A stretch of 64,000 bases of DNA from positions 868,001 through 932,000 of the forward strand of contig NZ_JARNTX010000001.1 of the NCBI RefSeq assembly GCF_029433095.1. The letters run 5' to 3'. This document shows, one piece after another, positions 17,730 through 25,670 of this stretch (within the stretch, counting starts at the first letter, position 1; the number at the start of each line of letters is the position of its first letter). Source of the DNA: Hymenobacter sp. YC55 (GTDB lineage Bacteria; Bacteroidota; Bacteroidia; Cytophagales; Hymenobacteraceae). Both the position numbers and the translations under genes were made by a program. A model generated the notes under the pieces. It ran no database searches and was not told the origin of the DNA. It saw nothing but the letters and a program-made list of their open reading frames with translations.

Positions 17730-18452
17730 CTAGCAAGCATCTAGTTCAATAGGCAACTCTAGCATCGTCTTTTTCAGCTGCTCCCGGTAGGTGCGCCATG
17801 CGGGCATAAACCGATCCATCAGTCCCCAAAACCGCGCATTGTGTAGCCGCTCGTGCAGATGTACCAGTTCATGTACTACCACATATTCCAGGCAAGGAGT
17901 CGGCCGCTTAATCAACTCTAAATTCAACCAGATGCGCTTCGCCCGAATGTTGCAAGTGCCCCAGCGAGTTTTCATTTGCTTAACGCCCCAGTCGTTCACT
18001 TGCACGCCTACCACTTTCTGCCACTGCGCTACCATTTCCGGCAATTGAGCCTTCAGTTGTCGCCGGTACCAGGCCTGCAATACTTTCTCGCGTTGCTGCT
18101 GCGTACTGCCTTCCCGCACATATAAATCCAGGATTTGTGACTCGCGGCAAACCACCTTCGGTGTCCCATCAAATGCATGTACCTGCAGCAAGTAGCCCAC
18201 GCCCTGGTAGTAATGCGTTTCTCCCGAAACGTACTGTAACTCCACCGGAGTCTTTTGCGACTTAAATTTTTCTTGGTGCTTGTTAATCCACGTACGGCGC
18301 GCGGCCACAAAATCCTGAATAGCTTGGTCGGATGTGCGCGTTGGTACTGCCACTCGGATGCGGCCGTCGGGGGCGTATACTGTTAGGCGTAGGCTGCGGA
18401 TATTCTTGCGTACTACTTCTACTTGTAAATCACCAATTTGTACTGTTGGCAT
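17730..18452 (-). CDS. YgjP-type zinc metallopeptidase (DUF45)
   Basis: 240 aa from the ATG at 18452. The family signature VVHELVHLHERLHNARFW carries the HExxH zinc site plus a third downstream His; the MKTRWGTCN motif just before it is also characteristic of YgjP/WLM-type peptidases. Usual length is about 230-250 aa, so the gene is intact. Soluble, cytoplasmic; substrate unknown. It is the last gene before the prophage attL, and its upstream gap to 18800 holds only the attachment repeat. A TTG start five codons earlier is possible but less likely. Confidence 0.85.
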   Translation of the reverse strand: MPTVQIGDLQVEVVRKNIRSLRLTVYAPDGRIRVAVPTRTSDQAIQDFVAARRTWINKHQEKFKSQKTPVELQYVSGETHYYQGVGYLLQVHAFDGTPKVVCRESQILDLYVREGSTQQQREKVLQAWYRRQLKAQLPEMVAQWQKVVGVQVNDWGVKQMKTRWGTCNIRAKRIWLNLELIKRPTPCLEYVVVHELVHLHERLHNARFWGLMDRFMPAWRTYREQLKKTMLELPIELDAC

Positions 18453-18801
18453 GGCGAATGGCAGCAAAAACGCTGATTTCAGCGCTGCTAAGTCTTCTTT
18501 ATAGGGTAACGTGAACTTGTAGTCGAAACGGGCGGCAGCACATCGGCATCATTTCCTTACGTGCCCGCAAAGGCCATTGCGAAGCTACCAGACGGGTGCC
18601 TAGCTTCCAATAGGCCTAAATATTACAGCCGAGCCTTCAGCTCAGCTTTGGTGGCTTTCTAGTTGCCGCGCCTCTAGGCTTTAGCGGTTTTCAATCACTA
18701 GCATCTGGTTGGTGAGAGAAATCCGCTTTCCAAGGGCGGCATTTTAATAAATGGTTTTAAGCGAGTGGCCATAAAATATAAAAGCGACCTTTCCGAAAGT
18801 T

Positions 18802-18861
18802 GGAAAGGCCGCTTTTACGGCTGTTGAGGCTGCTTTTGCGCCTCTAGGTACCCAGAGCCGG
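18802..18861. repeat. attL: left attachment repeat of the prophage
   Basis: Gap-free match to 62000-62059. The first 21 bases are identical (GGAAAGGCCGCTTTTACGGC plus T), the middle is diverged, and the last 15 are identical (GGTACCCAGAGCCGG). The right arm of a hairpin at 18781-18815 overlaps it, corresponding to the old terminator of the tRNA gene. The rest of 18453-18780 shows no gene. Confidence 0.85.
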
Positions 18862-18902
18862 GATACCGGACAAGTTTGACTGTGAAGTGGTTGGCTGTTA
18901 TA

Positions 18903-18921
18903 TGCTAAGCAGATGCTAAGC
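18903..18921. promoter_or_regulatory. Candidate integrase arm sites, left end
   Basis: Two TGCTAAGC boxes starting at 18903 and 18914, 11 bp apart. The same pair with the same spacing occurs at the right end (61938 and 61949). They overlap the stop of the 81-aa gene. Confidence 0.65.
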
Positions 18922-19161
18922 ATTTGGTGAAACGGATTGAGGAAACGGCTGCAACATTTCCAGTATGCGCGTCTCATTCAACTCAGCTGCTTGACTAAAT
19001 TCATGAACATGCCACTGGCCAGTGGCTCCATCACGAAGATGAGCCCAGCACTTGCCGGACTGCAGCTGCTCCTCGAAAGATGTTGTAAGCCTTTGGCCAT
19101 GCTCGTCTACCAGATAGAGCACGCCGGCATGCATGGCTTCGACTGCGGTTACTTGTTGCAT
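18916..19161 (-). CDS. Unknown 81-aa protein downstream of the prophage repressor
   Basis: Small soluble frame with alternating beta-type segments (GVLYLVDEHGQRLTTSF, GKCWAHLRDGATGQWHVHEF). It starts 8 bp after the repressor stop on the same strand, so it should be expressed in the lysogen together with the repressor. Position suggests a role in lysogeny or superinfection exclusion, but nothing in the sequence shows it. Confidence 0.6.
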   Translation of the reverse strand: MQQVTAVEAMHAGVLYLVDEHGQRLTTSFEEQLQSGKCWAHLRDGATGQWHVHEFSQAAELNETRILEMLQPFPQSVSPNA

Positions 19162-19169
19162 TAGGTATG

Positions 19170-20093
19170 TTAGGATTTGCGGGACGGTTTCTTGGATTTT
19201 AGGTCACGCACTGAGAGGCCTAGCTTTTCAGCCACTGCTTTTTTGAAGTCGTCGAATTCATCGGCCAACTCAGCGTGCTCTGCCTGGAGGTTGGCAACCT
19301 CCTTGGCCGCATCATAATGGGTGTTGACGAACTTATCTGAGAGCTTGGCTTTGGCACGCCATACCTCGAGTACTTCTTCGCCCTCCACCATCTGCGTGGT
19401 GTAGGAAATGTTATCGCTATTAAGCATCAGATGTCCGGACTCCATGAGCCGGTTATAAACTCGCTTCACTAAAATGTCGTCTCGTGTGACGATGATGTGC
19501 ACGTCTCCATCTGTGATATCGGTAGCCCACTTATATAGTTGCTCCGCTATTATTAAGTCGCCAGCATAGATGGTGGTTTGCATAGAGTCTCCGGCAACTT
19601 CGAAGGCGCGGAACGTACCGTTCTTATAGCGAGCACCTGGTAGCGAGAAAGCCGGCAGATCACGAAGAAATTCAGGCTCTAGATGATGAGTAGGGTAGCC
19701 GCCCCGGGCCTTTGCTGTTACAATCGTGATATTTTCTTCACCCGAAGAATCAACAGTGACTGTGATAATATCAGACTGTTCTTTCTTGGAATTTTGCAAT
19801 TGAGAGCCATTAGCAGCGCTCGCTCCTAGGTCTTCCGGCAATATCATCGCGCCTACCCCAGTCAGCAACCACACAGGGTTTGCCCGGTAGTAATTCAATA
19901 ATAAACGGATTAATTGTTCTGAAAGGCCATTTTTTCCGGTTTCAACAGAGCTGTACGTCCCGATTTTGCCTTTCCAAGGGGCAATGAATTCGGCCTGCCT
20001 CAAACCAAAATGCTCCCGAAGCTCCTTCAAGCGCCTACCAGTGTCGCGCTTGAGCAGATCTTCTTGGTTTTCAGCCAATTTTTTATCGCTCAT
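19170..20093 (-). CDS. Prophage CI-like repressor (HTH + S24 peptidase)
   Basis: 307 aa from the ATG at 20093 (a TTG two codons earlier is in frame). The N-terminal HTH (residues about 20-75: LKELREHFGLRQAEFIAPW..YSSVETGKNGLS) is followed by an S24 domain with the self-cleavage Ser in FEVAGDSMQTTI and Lys in ILVKRVYN; the C-terminus is a Lys-rich coiled coil. It should hold the early operon off by binding the operators at 20115-20170 and be removed by RecA-promoted self-cleavage after DNA damage. Transcribed divergently from the early operon. Confidence 0.88.
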   Translation of the reverse strand: MSDKKLAENQEDLLKRDTGRRLKELREHFGLRQAEFIAPWKGKIGTYSSVETGKNGLSEQLIRLLLNYYRANPVWLLTGVGAMILPEDLGASAANGSQLQNSKKEQSDIITVTVDSSGEENITIVTAKARGGYPTHHLEPEFLRDLPAFSLPGARYKNGTFRAFEVAGDSMQTTIYAGDLIIAEQLYKWATDITDGDVHIIVTRDDILVKRVYNRLMESGHLMLNSDNISYTTQMVEGEEVLEVWRAKAKLSDKFVNTHYDAAKEVANLQAEHAELADEFDDFKKAVAEKLGLSVRDLKSKKPSRKS

Positions 20094-20114
20094 TTTCAAT
20101 GTGTTGGCAATACT

Positions 20115-20170
20115 CTATTGGTTATAAATAGAATTAGAATTGCCTATTGGTTTAAAACCAATCATATTTG
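20115..20170. promoter_or_regulatory. Immunity control region: two operators and the early promoter
   Basis: ATTGGTTTAAAACCAAT (20146-20162) is a near-perfect palindrome. It fills the spacer between a TTG (20140-20142) and a CATATTTG (20163-20170), a good match to the Bacteroidetes -33/-7 promoter on the plus strand. CTATTGGTTATAAATAG (20115-20131) shares the CTATTGGTT half-site. Repressor bound in the spacer would block the early operon. Boxes inferred by eye. Confidence 0.6.
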
Positions 20171-20239
20171 AGCATTCCTTTTCTATTCCGGAAAATTCCT
20201 GACAGGCTAAGGTAGTGAAAACCGAAAAGCACATTTCCC

Positions 20240-20509
20240 ATGACCTCTACAACAGCCGCCCCTATTGCCCCTCTGGCCGTCCGTGGTCTGATGCCAGACA
20301 ACTATCTGAAGCTGATCCAGGACCAACTGGGGCGCAAGAAAACCCGGGTCTATTCCGACTCGGTGATTAGTGATGTGGTACGCTCAGCGCGCACCACTCA
20401 TCCTATTTGGCCCATCGTGCTGAAGCTGGCGCAAACGGAGAAGCTGCGCCGTGATGAAGAGACCCGCCTTAACGAAGAGTACCTCCGCTCCCTGGAGCAG
20501 AAGAAATAA
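20240..20509 (+). CDS. First early-operon protein, 89 aa, unknown
   Basis: Starts 70 bp after the predicted early promoter, divergent from the repressor. Largely helical, with a basic, possibly DNA-binding stretch (DQLGRKKTRVYSDSVISDVVRSAR) and a charged C-terminal helix. The position is that of a Cro- or antirepressor-type regulator, but no HTH could be confirmed. It is also a candidate for the activator of the later promoters. Function not recognised. Confidence 0.65.
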   Translation: MTSTTAAPIAPLAVRGLMPDNYLKLIQDQLGRKKTRVYSDSVISDVVRSARTTHPIWPIVLKLAQTEKLRRDEETRLNEEYLRSLEQKK

Positions 20510-20546
20510 GTGCCCGACCTGATTGCCCAACCTCTTATCTCATTTT

Positions 20547-20927
20547 ATGCTCACTCCACACATTGCCTTACTGGCTGGCGGCTTTGCCTCCCTCGCAGAA
20601 GGCTTCCGCTCCGACGACGTGCTGCACGTCGCGGATTCCATCGACGGCCTGACGGCTGGCGAGGCACACCCTATCCTTGGTTACCGGCTCCTGCTCACCA
20701 AGCACCAGCGCGTCATGAGCGTGACAGCTTATGTGCCCGGCCGTCAGAAACCAGCCGTTGAGCGCGACCATCTGCGCTTTCCTGACCCACTCAGCCGCGA
20801 AGTACTCTTCTCATCCATGTTGCCGGTACGGCTGCACGAGTTGGAAGTGGACGTGTATGCCGAGTCGCTGCAGCTAGAGCGCCCTGAGAAAGGCCAGTTA
20901 TCCATCAGCTTCCTCAAAGCCGCTTGA
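20547..20927 (+). CDS. Early phage protein, 126 aa, unknown
   Basis: Start chosen at ATG 20547, preceded by CCTCTTATCTCATTTT, a leader also found before the gene at 21728 (CCTCTTATCTC). The in-frame start at 20523 would translate this leader. Mixed alpha/beta protein without recognised motifs. The stop overlaps the next start. Confidence 0.6.
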   Translation: MLTPHIALLAGGFASLAEGFRSDDVLHVADSIDGLTAGEAHPILGYRLLLTKHQRVMSVTAYVPGRQKPAVERDHLRFPDPLSREVLFSSMLPVRLHELEVDVYAESLQLERPEKGQLSISFLKAA

Positions 20928-21187
20928 TGATGAGCCAGATGTTCATACTGCCCGAAACGGTGCCGTCGCTGTTGCCCGGCCCAATCAGCATCCTGGAGCT
21001 GCGCAAGGTTAACACCGAGTTTCTACCGCCAGTACTCGTCAAGCTCACTTCCATGGAAGAGTTGGAGCGGCGTAAAGAAGAAATCGATAACGAGCACCCC
21101 CATCTGGCAGAGGAGACGGCCTGGGTGCTGCTCGACGAACGCCGGCGCCGGCGCAAGGCCCGCCAGATTAAGCTCCGAATTATCTGA
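20924..21187 (+). CDS. Early phage protein, 87 aa, unknown
   Basis: Begins in an ATGATGATG overlap with the previous stop (translational coupling). The C-terminal half is a highly charged helix ending in an Arg-rich run (LLDERRRRRKARQIKLRII), suggesting nucleic-acid contact. No family recognised. Confidence 0.6.
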   Translation: MMMSQMFILPETVPSLLPGPISILELRKVNTEFLPPVLVKLTSMEELERRKEEIDNEHPHLAEETAWVLLDERRRRRKARQIKLRII

Positions 21188-21546
21188 TGTGCTACGAACC
21201 TAGCTACCAAGAGTGGTGCCGCCTTGGCTTCCTGCCCACCACGGCCAGGGTTCGCAAGCGAAAGCGTCCGGACGGGCTACTGGATGTGCTCTACCGGGAA
21301 ACCAATGGCTACTACTCCGCCTGGGTTTCCGATTCCCGCACCATTTGGCTGGTGGTGCGGGAGCTTATCACCACCGAGCCACTGCAGGACGATGAAGACC
21401 TGCTCACTCTACTTAAAGCTTTTCCATCCCACACGCTCGATTCCCCTTACCGCTATGATCCGCCCCTCTTTAGACCAGATCCGCATCTACTCGCCCGAAG
21501 CGCAGCTGAACCTAGTCGCCTGGATGCACCGGCTGTTGCGGCATGA
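21187..21546 (+). CDS. Early phage protein, 119 aa, unknown
   Basis: Overlaps the previous gene by one base (TGATG). Beta-rich with many aromatic residues (GLLDVLYRETNGYYSAWVSDSRTIWLVV). The last 30 residues are Pro/Ala-rich and overlap the start of the next frame, so the protein may be longer than its folded part. Confidence 0.6.
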   Translation: MCYEPSYQEWCRLGFLPTTARVRKRKRPDGLLDVLYRETNGYYSAWVSDSRTIWLVVRELITTEPLQDDEDLLTLLKAFPSHTLDSPYRYDPPLFRPDPHLLARSAAEPSRLDAPAVAA

Positions 21547-21703
21547 GCACGCCCAGCTTAATCTGGCCAAGCTGGCCTACTTCGAGCAAGGCCACGCTGA
21601 TGCCTGGCAACGTGACCACGACGAACTAGCTGCTGACTTAGCCAGCGTGGAAGCCATCCTCCTTAGCCTTTGCCCACTTCCAGCCCTTCCAAGCTGGATG
21701 TAA
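21455..21703 (+). CDS. Early phage protein, 82 aa, helical, unknown
   Basis: Starts at ATG 21455 inside the 3' end of the previous gene (92-bp overlap in another frame). Its sequence from MIRPSLDQIRIYSPEAQLN onward forms regular amphipathic helices, more protein-like than the overlapping tail. Unknown function. Confidence 0.5.
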   Translation: MIRPSLDQIRIYSPEAQLNLVAWMHRLLRHEHAQLNLAKLAYFEQGHADAWQRDHDELAADLASVEAILLSLCPLPALPSWM

Positions 21704-21727
21704 TTCCCACCCTCTTATCTCTTTCCC

Positions 21728-22318
21728 ATGCCTTGGATTCAAACCTTCACCGGTCAGGACTTTGACCCGTTCAACCCGAGCCCCGCTAAAATCAAGATTG
21801 AGGACATTGCCCATGCCCTCGCCAATCAGTGCCGCTTTTCTGGTCACACCAAGCAGTTTTATTCGGTAGCCCAGCACTGCGTGGAAGTGGCCAGCCGCGT
21901 GGCTCCCGAGTACCAGGGCCTGGCGCTTATGCACGATGCCAGCGAAGCCTACCTCGCGGATTTGCCTCGGCCGCTAAAAGCCATGGACCAATTCCAGTTT
22001 TACCGCGACGCCGAAAAGGTGCTGCAGGCGACCATCAACCATAAGTTCGGCCTTACGCCCACAGTCGCGGCCAAGCTGGCCATTAAGACCATGGACTTGC
22101 AGGTGCTGCTCATGGAAGTAGGCCTAGTGATGGGGCCGTGCAATGTGCCCTGGAATGATGCCAGCCTGGCACTAGTAGACCCGGCTCCTCGCCGGGTAGG
22201 CTGGAAGCCCCTCTCACCTGGAGCAGCTAAACGTGATTTTCTCAACGTGTTTTACCTGACGGTCGAAGCCCCTCAGCACAAGCAGGAGAGAGACCAAGAA
22301 GACGCCTGGGCCGCATGA
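21728..22318 (+). CDS. HD-domain phosphohydrolase (YfbR-like nucleotidase)
   Basis: 196 aa. Metal-binding HD signature: His in YSVAQHCVEVA, the HD pair in LALMHDASEAYLADLPRP, and a later Asp in IKTMDLQVLLME. It is related to the phage HD proteins that resemble 5'-deoxynucleotidase YfbR, which may adjust nucleotide pools during phage replication. It sits in the early operon 24 bp after the 82-aa gene, with a CCTCTTATCTC leader. The C-terminal 40 residues are more basic and not conserved in appearance. Confidence 0.8.
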   Translation: MPWIQTFTGQDFDPFNPSPAKIKIEDIAHALANQCRFSGHTKQFYSVAQHCVEVASRVAPEYQGLALMHDASEAYLADLPRPLKAMDQFQFYRDAEKVLQATINHKFGLTPTVAAKLAIKTMDLQVLLMEVGLVMGPCNVPWNDASLALVDPAPRRVGWKPLSPGAAKRDFLNVFYLTVEAPQHKQERDQEDAWAA

Positions 22319-22488
22319 GACGCTCCATCCGCAACCCTTATCAGCAGCAGGCTGACCGCAGCCAGTGGCTCACCTTACTCGGCATGGCCATCATCCTGTC
22401 TTGTGCCGCCTGCTGCAAGCGCTTCTTCCCGGCCGAGCCGGAGAAAACCACCCCAGTAGTTCAATTATCCTCCATCATTCAGGGCTAG
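22315..22488 (+). CDS. Small single-pass membrane protein, 57 aa
   Basis: ATGA overlap with the HD gene. Basic N-terminus (MRRSIRNPYQQQADRS), then a membrane helix with cysteines (LTLLGMAIILSCAACC) and a short outer tail. Could be a lipoprotein through one of the cysteines. Early-expressed small membrane proteins of phages often affect the host envelope or superinfection, but there is no direct evidence here. Confidence 0.55.
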   Translation: MRRSIRNPYQQQADRSQWLTLLGMAIILSCAACCKRFFPAEPEKTTPVVQLSSIIQG

Positions 22489-22492
22489 ACTC

Positions 22493-22930
22493 ATGGTAGC
22501 GACCCCAAATCTCAGAACCCCAAACAACGTGACGGTGGCCAAAATGGCCACCGTTATCGTCAGCAAGGAAGTGACCCGCATGATCGGCCCGGATGGGGCC
22601 ACTAATCTGCTCAAGATCGGGGCGCTGCTTAAGCTGATTTTGCCCCTGTACCAGAAGTACTTCGACGCGGTAGATACCGGCGTTATTCAGCTGGAGGACG
22701 TGAAGGGCCACTTTTCACCAGCAGCCTGGACGGCACTGACCAACCCTAAGCGGCGCTTATTGGAAGAGGCTATCAAGAAAGAGGTAGAAGCAGTCAAACA
22801 GCAGATTGCCAGCCATATGCTTTATCTGGAGCACAACGCTCACCAGATGGAGACGCTAGGCCCGGACGGGCTGGCGGCTTTGGAAAACATCATGCGGGAG
22901 CTGACCGGGGAAGGAGGGGAGCCGGTATGA
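22493..22930 (+). CDS. Early phage protein, 145 aa, helical, unknown
   Basis: Mostly alpha-helical (GATNLLKIGALLKLILPLYQ, LEEAIKKEVEAVKQQIASHM). Begins 4 bp after the previous stop and overlaps the next start by ATGA, so it belongs to the coupled early operon. No family recognised. Confidence 0.6.
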   Translation: MVATPNLRTPNNVTVAKMATVIVSKEVTRMIGPDGATNLLKIGALLKLILPLYQKYFDAVDTGVIQLEDVKGHFSPAAWTALTNPKRRLLEEAIKKEVEAVKQQIASHMLYLEHNAHQMETLGPDGLAALENIMRELTGEGGEPV

Positions 22931-23340
22931 GCACGCTGGACCTAAAGCTCTACGTCGATGGTGAGCGCATTATGTGGGGCTCAATTCAAGGCGATGAAGC
23001 GGAGGCTGAAGCCTTACGTGAGCTGGTAAACGAGATAATGCCGAACCCAGTCGACGCCCTGCAAAAGTTTAGAGCTGGGCTGAAATACCCGGATGAAATG
23101 ACGCCAGAGCTAGAGTTTGTACTAGGGTGGCCCAACTTCAAGTGCGGCCCTTACGCCCAACTCTTTCGGGCCACTGGCGCTAAGATTCCGCCTAAAGCTG
23201 AGGCTGAGCAAGCCTTCGTTCTCAACTGGCTAGTGCGCCTCGTGCTCAAACATGGTGCACAGTGGGTCGAGGTTGCAAAAGAACAGGTAGCTGCCTTACA
23301 AGAAGCCATCAAGAACAAGTCAGAAGGCGAGCAGACGTGA
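22927..23340 (+). CDS. Early phage protein, 137 aa, unknown
   Basis: ATGA-coupled to the previous gene. N-terminal beta strands (LDLKLYVDGERIMWGSIQGD) followed by helices and a Lys/Glu-rich tail. No motif recognised. Confidence 0.6.
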   Translation: MSTLDLKLYVDGERIMWGSIQGDEAEAEALRELVNEIMPNPVDALQKFRAGLKYPDEMTPELEFVLGWPNFKCGPYAQLFRATGAKIPPKAEAEQAFVLNWLVRLVLKHGAQWVEVAKEQVAALQEAIKNKSEGEQT

Positions 23341-23495
23341 AGTACTTCTCCGTTGCACTCATTTTCCTAGGGCTTTTTGCCCTGCTGGCCTTCCTCTTTC
23401 ACATCAAGGCTGCTGAGAGTGAAGAGCTACTGATCACCCTTTTCGTGGTGTCATTCATTCTCACTGGAGCCGCTAAAAACATCATTAAATCATGA
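23337..23495 (+). CDS. Small two-helix membrane protein, 52 aa, GTG start
   Basis: GTG at 23337 overlaps the previous TGA (GTGA). Two hydrophobic segments (YFSVALIFLGLFALLAFLF and LLITLFVVSFILTGAAK) around a short acidic loop. The frame is open upstream but only in poor sequence. Unknown role; early-expressed phage membrane peptide. Confidence 0.55.
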   Translation: MKYFSVALIFLGLFALLAFLFHIKAAESEELLITLFVVSFILTGAAKNIIKS

Positions 23496-23809
23496 CTTCA
23501 AAGCGCCTTTCAATCCTCGACAAAAAGACATTTCGTGTTGGCAATCGACTAGTTCAGATTCGAAAACAAGACAAGTTCAACAGCGACAAACCGCACCAAA
23601 TCCACATCAAGGTCACCATTAAAGGTGTGACGATGATGCAAACACACAGCTATGAGGCTGAAGGTGTTGCGAACCGGGATGAGAAGTATGCCTACTTCGA
23701 TGAGGAGATAGCGCAAAAGGTAGTTGAGGGTTTCCTGAGGTTCTTGGCCAACCCACCTAAAGATTTTAAGGAAGCGGCTAATAGCACGCAAGAAGGCGCT
23801 CAGCAATGA
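23492..23809 (+). CDS. Early phage protein, 105 aa, unknown
   Basis: ATGA overlap with the upstream gene and with the next one. Basic N-terminal half with beta-type strands (QIHIKVTIKGVTMMQTHSYE). No family recognised. Confidence 0.6.
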   Translation: MTSKRLSILDKKTFRVGNRLVQIRKQDKFNSDKPHQIHIKVTIKGVTMMQTHSYEAEGVANRDEKYAYFDEEIAQKVVEGFLRFLANPPKDFKEAANSTQEGAQQ

Positions 23810-24207
23810 TCCTCGGTTTCAAAACCCAATTCGTGCCTTCTGTAATAGACGGCACGAAGCCTCACTCGATACGACTCGGCAACCGGTGGCGCGTGGGCAT
23901 GAGCATCCAGTTCTACCAGGACGTGCGCCAGAAGTCGATGCTCAAGTTCCGGGAAGATGCAGTGGCGAAAGTGGTGCAGGCCATTACCATCGCGGAGGCC
24001 AAAGAAAGCTTCCTCGGCCCGCCTAACCAGCCCACTATAACCATCGACGGCCGTCAGCTCACGCCGCTGGAGTGCCAAATTCTAGCCTGTACCGATGGCT
24101 TCGACGACTTCAAGCAACTGCTCGACTTTTTCCGCCAAAATCACGGCCTCCGATTTTGGCGACCCTTCACTGGCCAGCTGGTAGGCTGGACCGACTTACG
24201 CTACTAA
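23806..24207 (+). CDS. ASCH/PUA-like domain protein
   Basis: 133 aa. The opening MILGFKTQF..VIDGTKPHSIR..NRWRVGMSIQFY is the typical start of ASCH-fold proteins of Bacteroidetes phages (a buried strand, the GTK.HSIR turn and an RW.VG strand). ASCH domains are PUA-like and thought to bind RNA or modified nucleotides. Coupled by ATGA to the preceding gene. The C-terminal GFDDFKQLLDFF..GQLVGWTDL segment is also typical. Confidence 0.7.
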   Translation: MILGFKTQFVPSVIDGTKPHSIRLGNRWRVGMSIQFYQDVRQKSMLKFREDAVAKVVQAITIAEAKESFLGPPNQPTITIDGRQLTPLECQILACTDGFDDFKQLLDFFRQNHGLRFWRPFTGQLVGWTDLRY

Positions 24208-24209
24208 CC

Positions 24210-24632
24210 ATGAGTATTTCAATAGAACAAGCCAAGCAAATCCGGGAGGATATCGGTGCTTCCCACTTGATCCTGTTGGCCATGTGGCCAGATGGCTCAG
24301 AGCATGTTACCACCCACGGCAAAAACGAGCAACAGGCACATGAGGCCGCTGATTTTGGTAATCGGCAAAAAAAGCACATGGGCTGGCCTGAAGATTTATG
24401 CCAGTCACAGCCAGCACAACGTGAAAACTGGGCTCGCAAGACGGCTGATCAGATCAAACAGCAGATCGAGGCATTAAGGAGGGAGGGCCAAGAGTATGCT
24501 GACGAATTCGAAAGCCTTGATTCCGAGGGTGCAGAAAGCGAAAAAGCGGGTGTCCTATTTGTCTCGATGCGCCAGGTGAGCTACGCTATCCAGCAGTTGG
24601 AATGGGTTTTAAAGCCAGATACCGATGAATAA
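24210..24632 (+). CDS. Early phage protein, 140 aa, unknown
   Basis: Start at ATG 24210, two bases after the ASCH gene. An N-terminal beta/alpha part (ASHLILLAMWPDGSEHVTTH) is followed by a charged coiled-coil segment (KTADQIKQQIEALRREGQEY). No family recognised. Confidence 0.6.
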   Translation: MSISIEQAKQIREDIGASHLILLAMWPDGSEHVTTHGKNEQQAHEAADFGNRQKKHMGWPEDLCQSQPAQRENWARKTADQIKQQIEALRREGQEYADEFESLDSEGAESEKAGVLFVSMRQVSYAIQQLEWVLKPDTDE

Positions 24633-24915
24633 GGTAACCATAGAAGTAAGCGGCGAAATCAAAGTGCAGTACGACGAAAACTCGCCAGAATTCAAGGATG
24701 CACTAGAATCCTACAACGAACTCATTAGCGATGGGGACGCTCAGGATATGGTGATTCACGCTATCAGCCAGCTAAAGACCTGGGGCGACCACTACAGCAT
24801 GATTGAAGGTGTTGGCTACGTCGGTTTGATCGGTAGTCCAGTCCCCGAACAGCTGTATTCAGGCATTCAGGTGAGCAATAACTACGCAGACTTACACTAC
24901 CAACCACTAGGATGA
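24625..24915 (+). CDS. Early phage protein, 96 aa, acidic, unknown
   Basis: Overlaps the previous gene by 8 bp and the next by 4 bp (ATGA). Strongly acidic with an N-terminal beta-strand pair (KVTIEVSGEIKVQYDENSPE). Small acidic phage proteins are sometimes DNA mimics, but nothing specific shows this. Confidence 0.6.
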   Translation: MNKVTIEVSGEIKVQYDENSPEFKDALESYNELISDGDAQDMVIHAISQLKTWGDHYSMIEGVGYVGLIGSPVPEQLYSGIQVSNNYADLHYQPLG

Positions 24916-25061
24916 CGCTCTGCATGATTGCTCTCCTTCTGAATGCCTTTGTGCAAGTAGCCAACGCATTCGTGCAGTGGCGCAACTACCGGATTCAAAA
25001 AGCCCACGCTGAGCGACTCTACCGCGACTTCATCCGCCAGTACGGCTACCCTCCCTACTAA
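24912..25061 (+). CDS. Small membrane-associated protein, 49 aa
   Basis: ATGA-coupled. One hydrophobic segment (MTLCMIALLLNAFVQVANAF) and a basic amphipathic tail (RNYRIQKAHAERLYRDFIRQ). Unknown. Confidence 0.5.
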   Translation: MTLCMIALLLNAFVQVANAFVQWRNYRIQKAHAERLYRDFIRQYGYPPY

Positions 25062-25072
25062 ATCTTACGGCT

Positions 25073-25330
25073 ATGTTTTTCCCAAGAAGCGGTACCTGGG
25101 GTACCGTCTACCAGCCCTTGTTGTGGCACTTTTTCAAAGAGGACGGCACCCGGCTTTGTGACGGCAGCAGTGAGGTGCAATACACCCCTAGCCGTGCCCC
25201 GCGCCATGGGCTGCGCTGCGAAAAATGTCGCCAATTCGCCCGGGAGCGGCGCAAGGCATACGGCTGGGCGAATGCCGGCACTGATGGCCGCAGTGAACAC
25301 TGGCCACCACTCCAGGGGCCGGCTTACTAA
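25073..25330 (+). CDS. Early phage protein, 85 aa, Cys-containing
   Basis: Contains LCDGS and LRCEKCRQFARERRKAYGWA; three cysteines are too few for a full zinc ribbon but suggest a degenerate one or a dimer site. Located 11 bp after the previous gene and 11 bp before the HNH gene. Function unknown. Confidence 0.5.
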   Translation: MFFPRSGTWGTVYQPLLWHFFKEDGTRLCDGSSEVQYTPSRAPRHGLRCEKCRQFARERRKAYGWANAGTDGRSEHWPPLQGPAY

Positions 25331-25341
25331 CGATTGAATCC

Positions 25342-25644
25342 ATGCCCATCAACTACAAGAAGTATCACCCTAAGTGGAGCCTGATCAGCCGCCTGATCCG
25401 GTTCCACCGGGCCGGCAACAAGTGCGAGTGGTGCGGCGCCGAAAACCATAAGCCGCACCCGAAAACCGGTTCCAAGGTGATTCTGACGGTAGCCCACCTG
25501 GACCGCGACCGGACCAATAACCGCTTCCACAACCTGAAGGCATTGTGCCAGCGCTGCCACCTCAATTACGACCGGCCCAGCCACATCCAGAACCGCAAAT
25601 ACGGCACCGAGCACAAGTACTCCACCCTGCGCCTCGACCTCTAA
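25342..25644 (+). CDS. HNH-type endonuclease domain protein
   Basis: 100 aa. Zinc knuckle pair CEWC (about residues 29-32) and CQRC (72-75), with the catalytic-type segment VAHLDRDRTNN (first His) and LKALCQRCHLNYD (second His and Asp). This is the compact HNH fold. It lies in the replication half of the phage rather than beside the terminase, so a role in replication, host DNA breakdown or gene mobility is as likely as one in packaging. Confidence 0.8.
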   Translation: MPINYKKYHPKWSLISRLIRFHRAGNKCEWCGAENHKPHPKTGSKVILTVAHLDRDRTNNRFHNLKALCQRCHLNYDRPSHIQNRKYGTEHKYSTLRLDL

Positions 25645-25670
25645 TCTCTTTACTAGCCCCGCCGTTACTC

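Noticed and set aside
25545..25670. Upstream extension of the primase-helicase frame
   Set aside because: It overlaps the HNH gene in another frame and is Pro-rich; the ATG at 25671 directly precedes the CHC2 domain.
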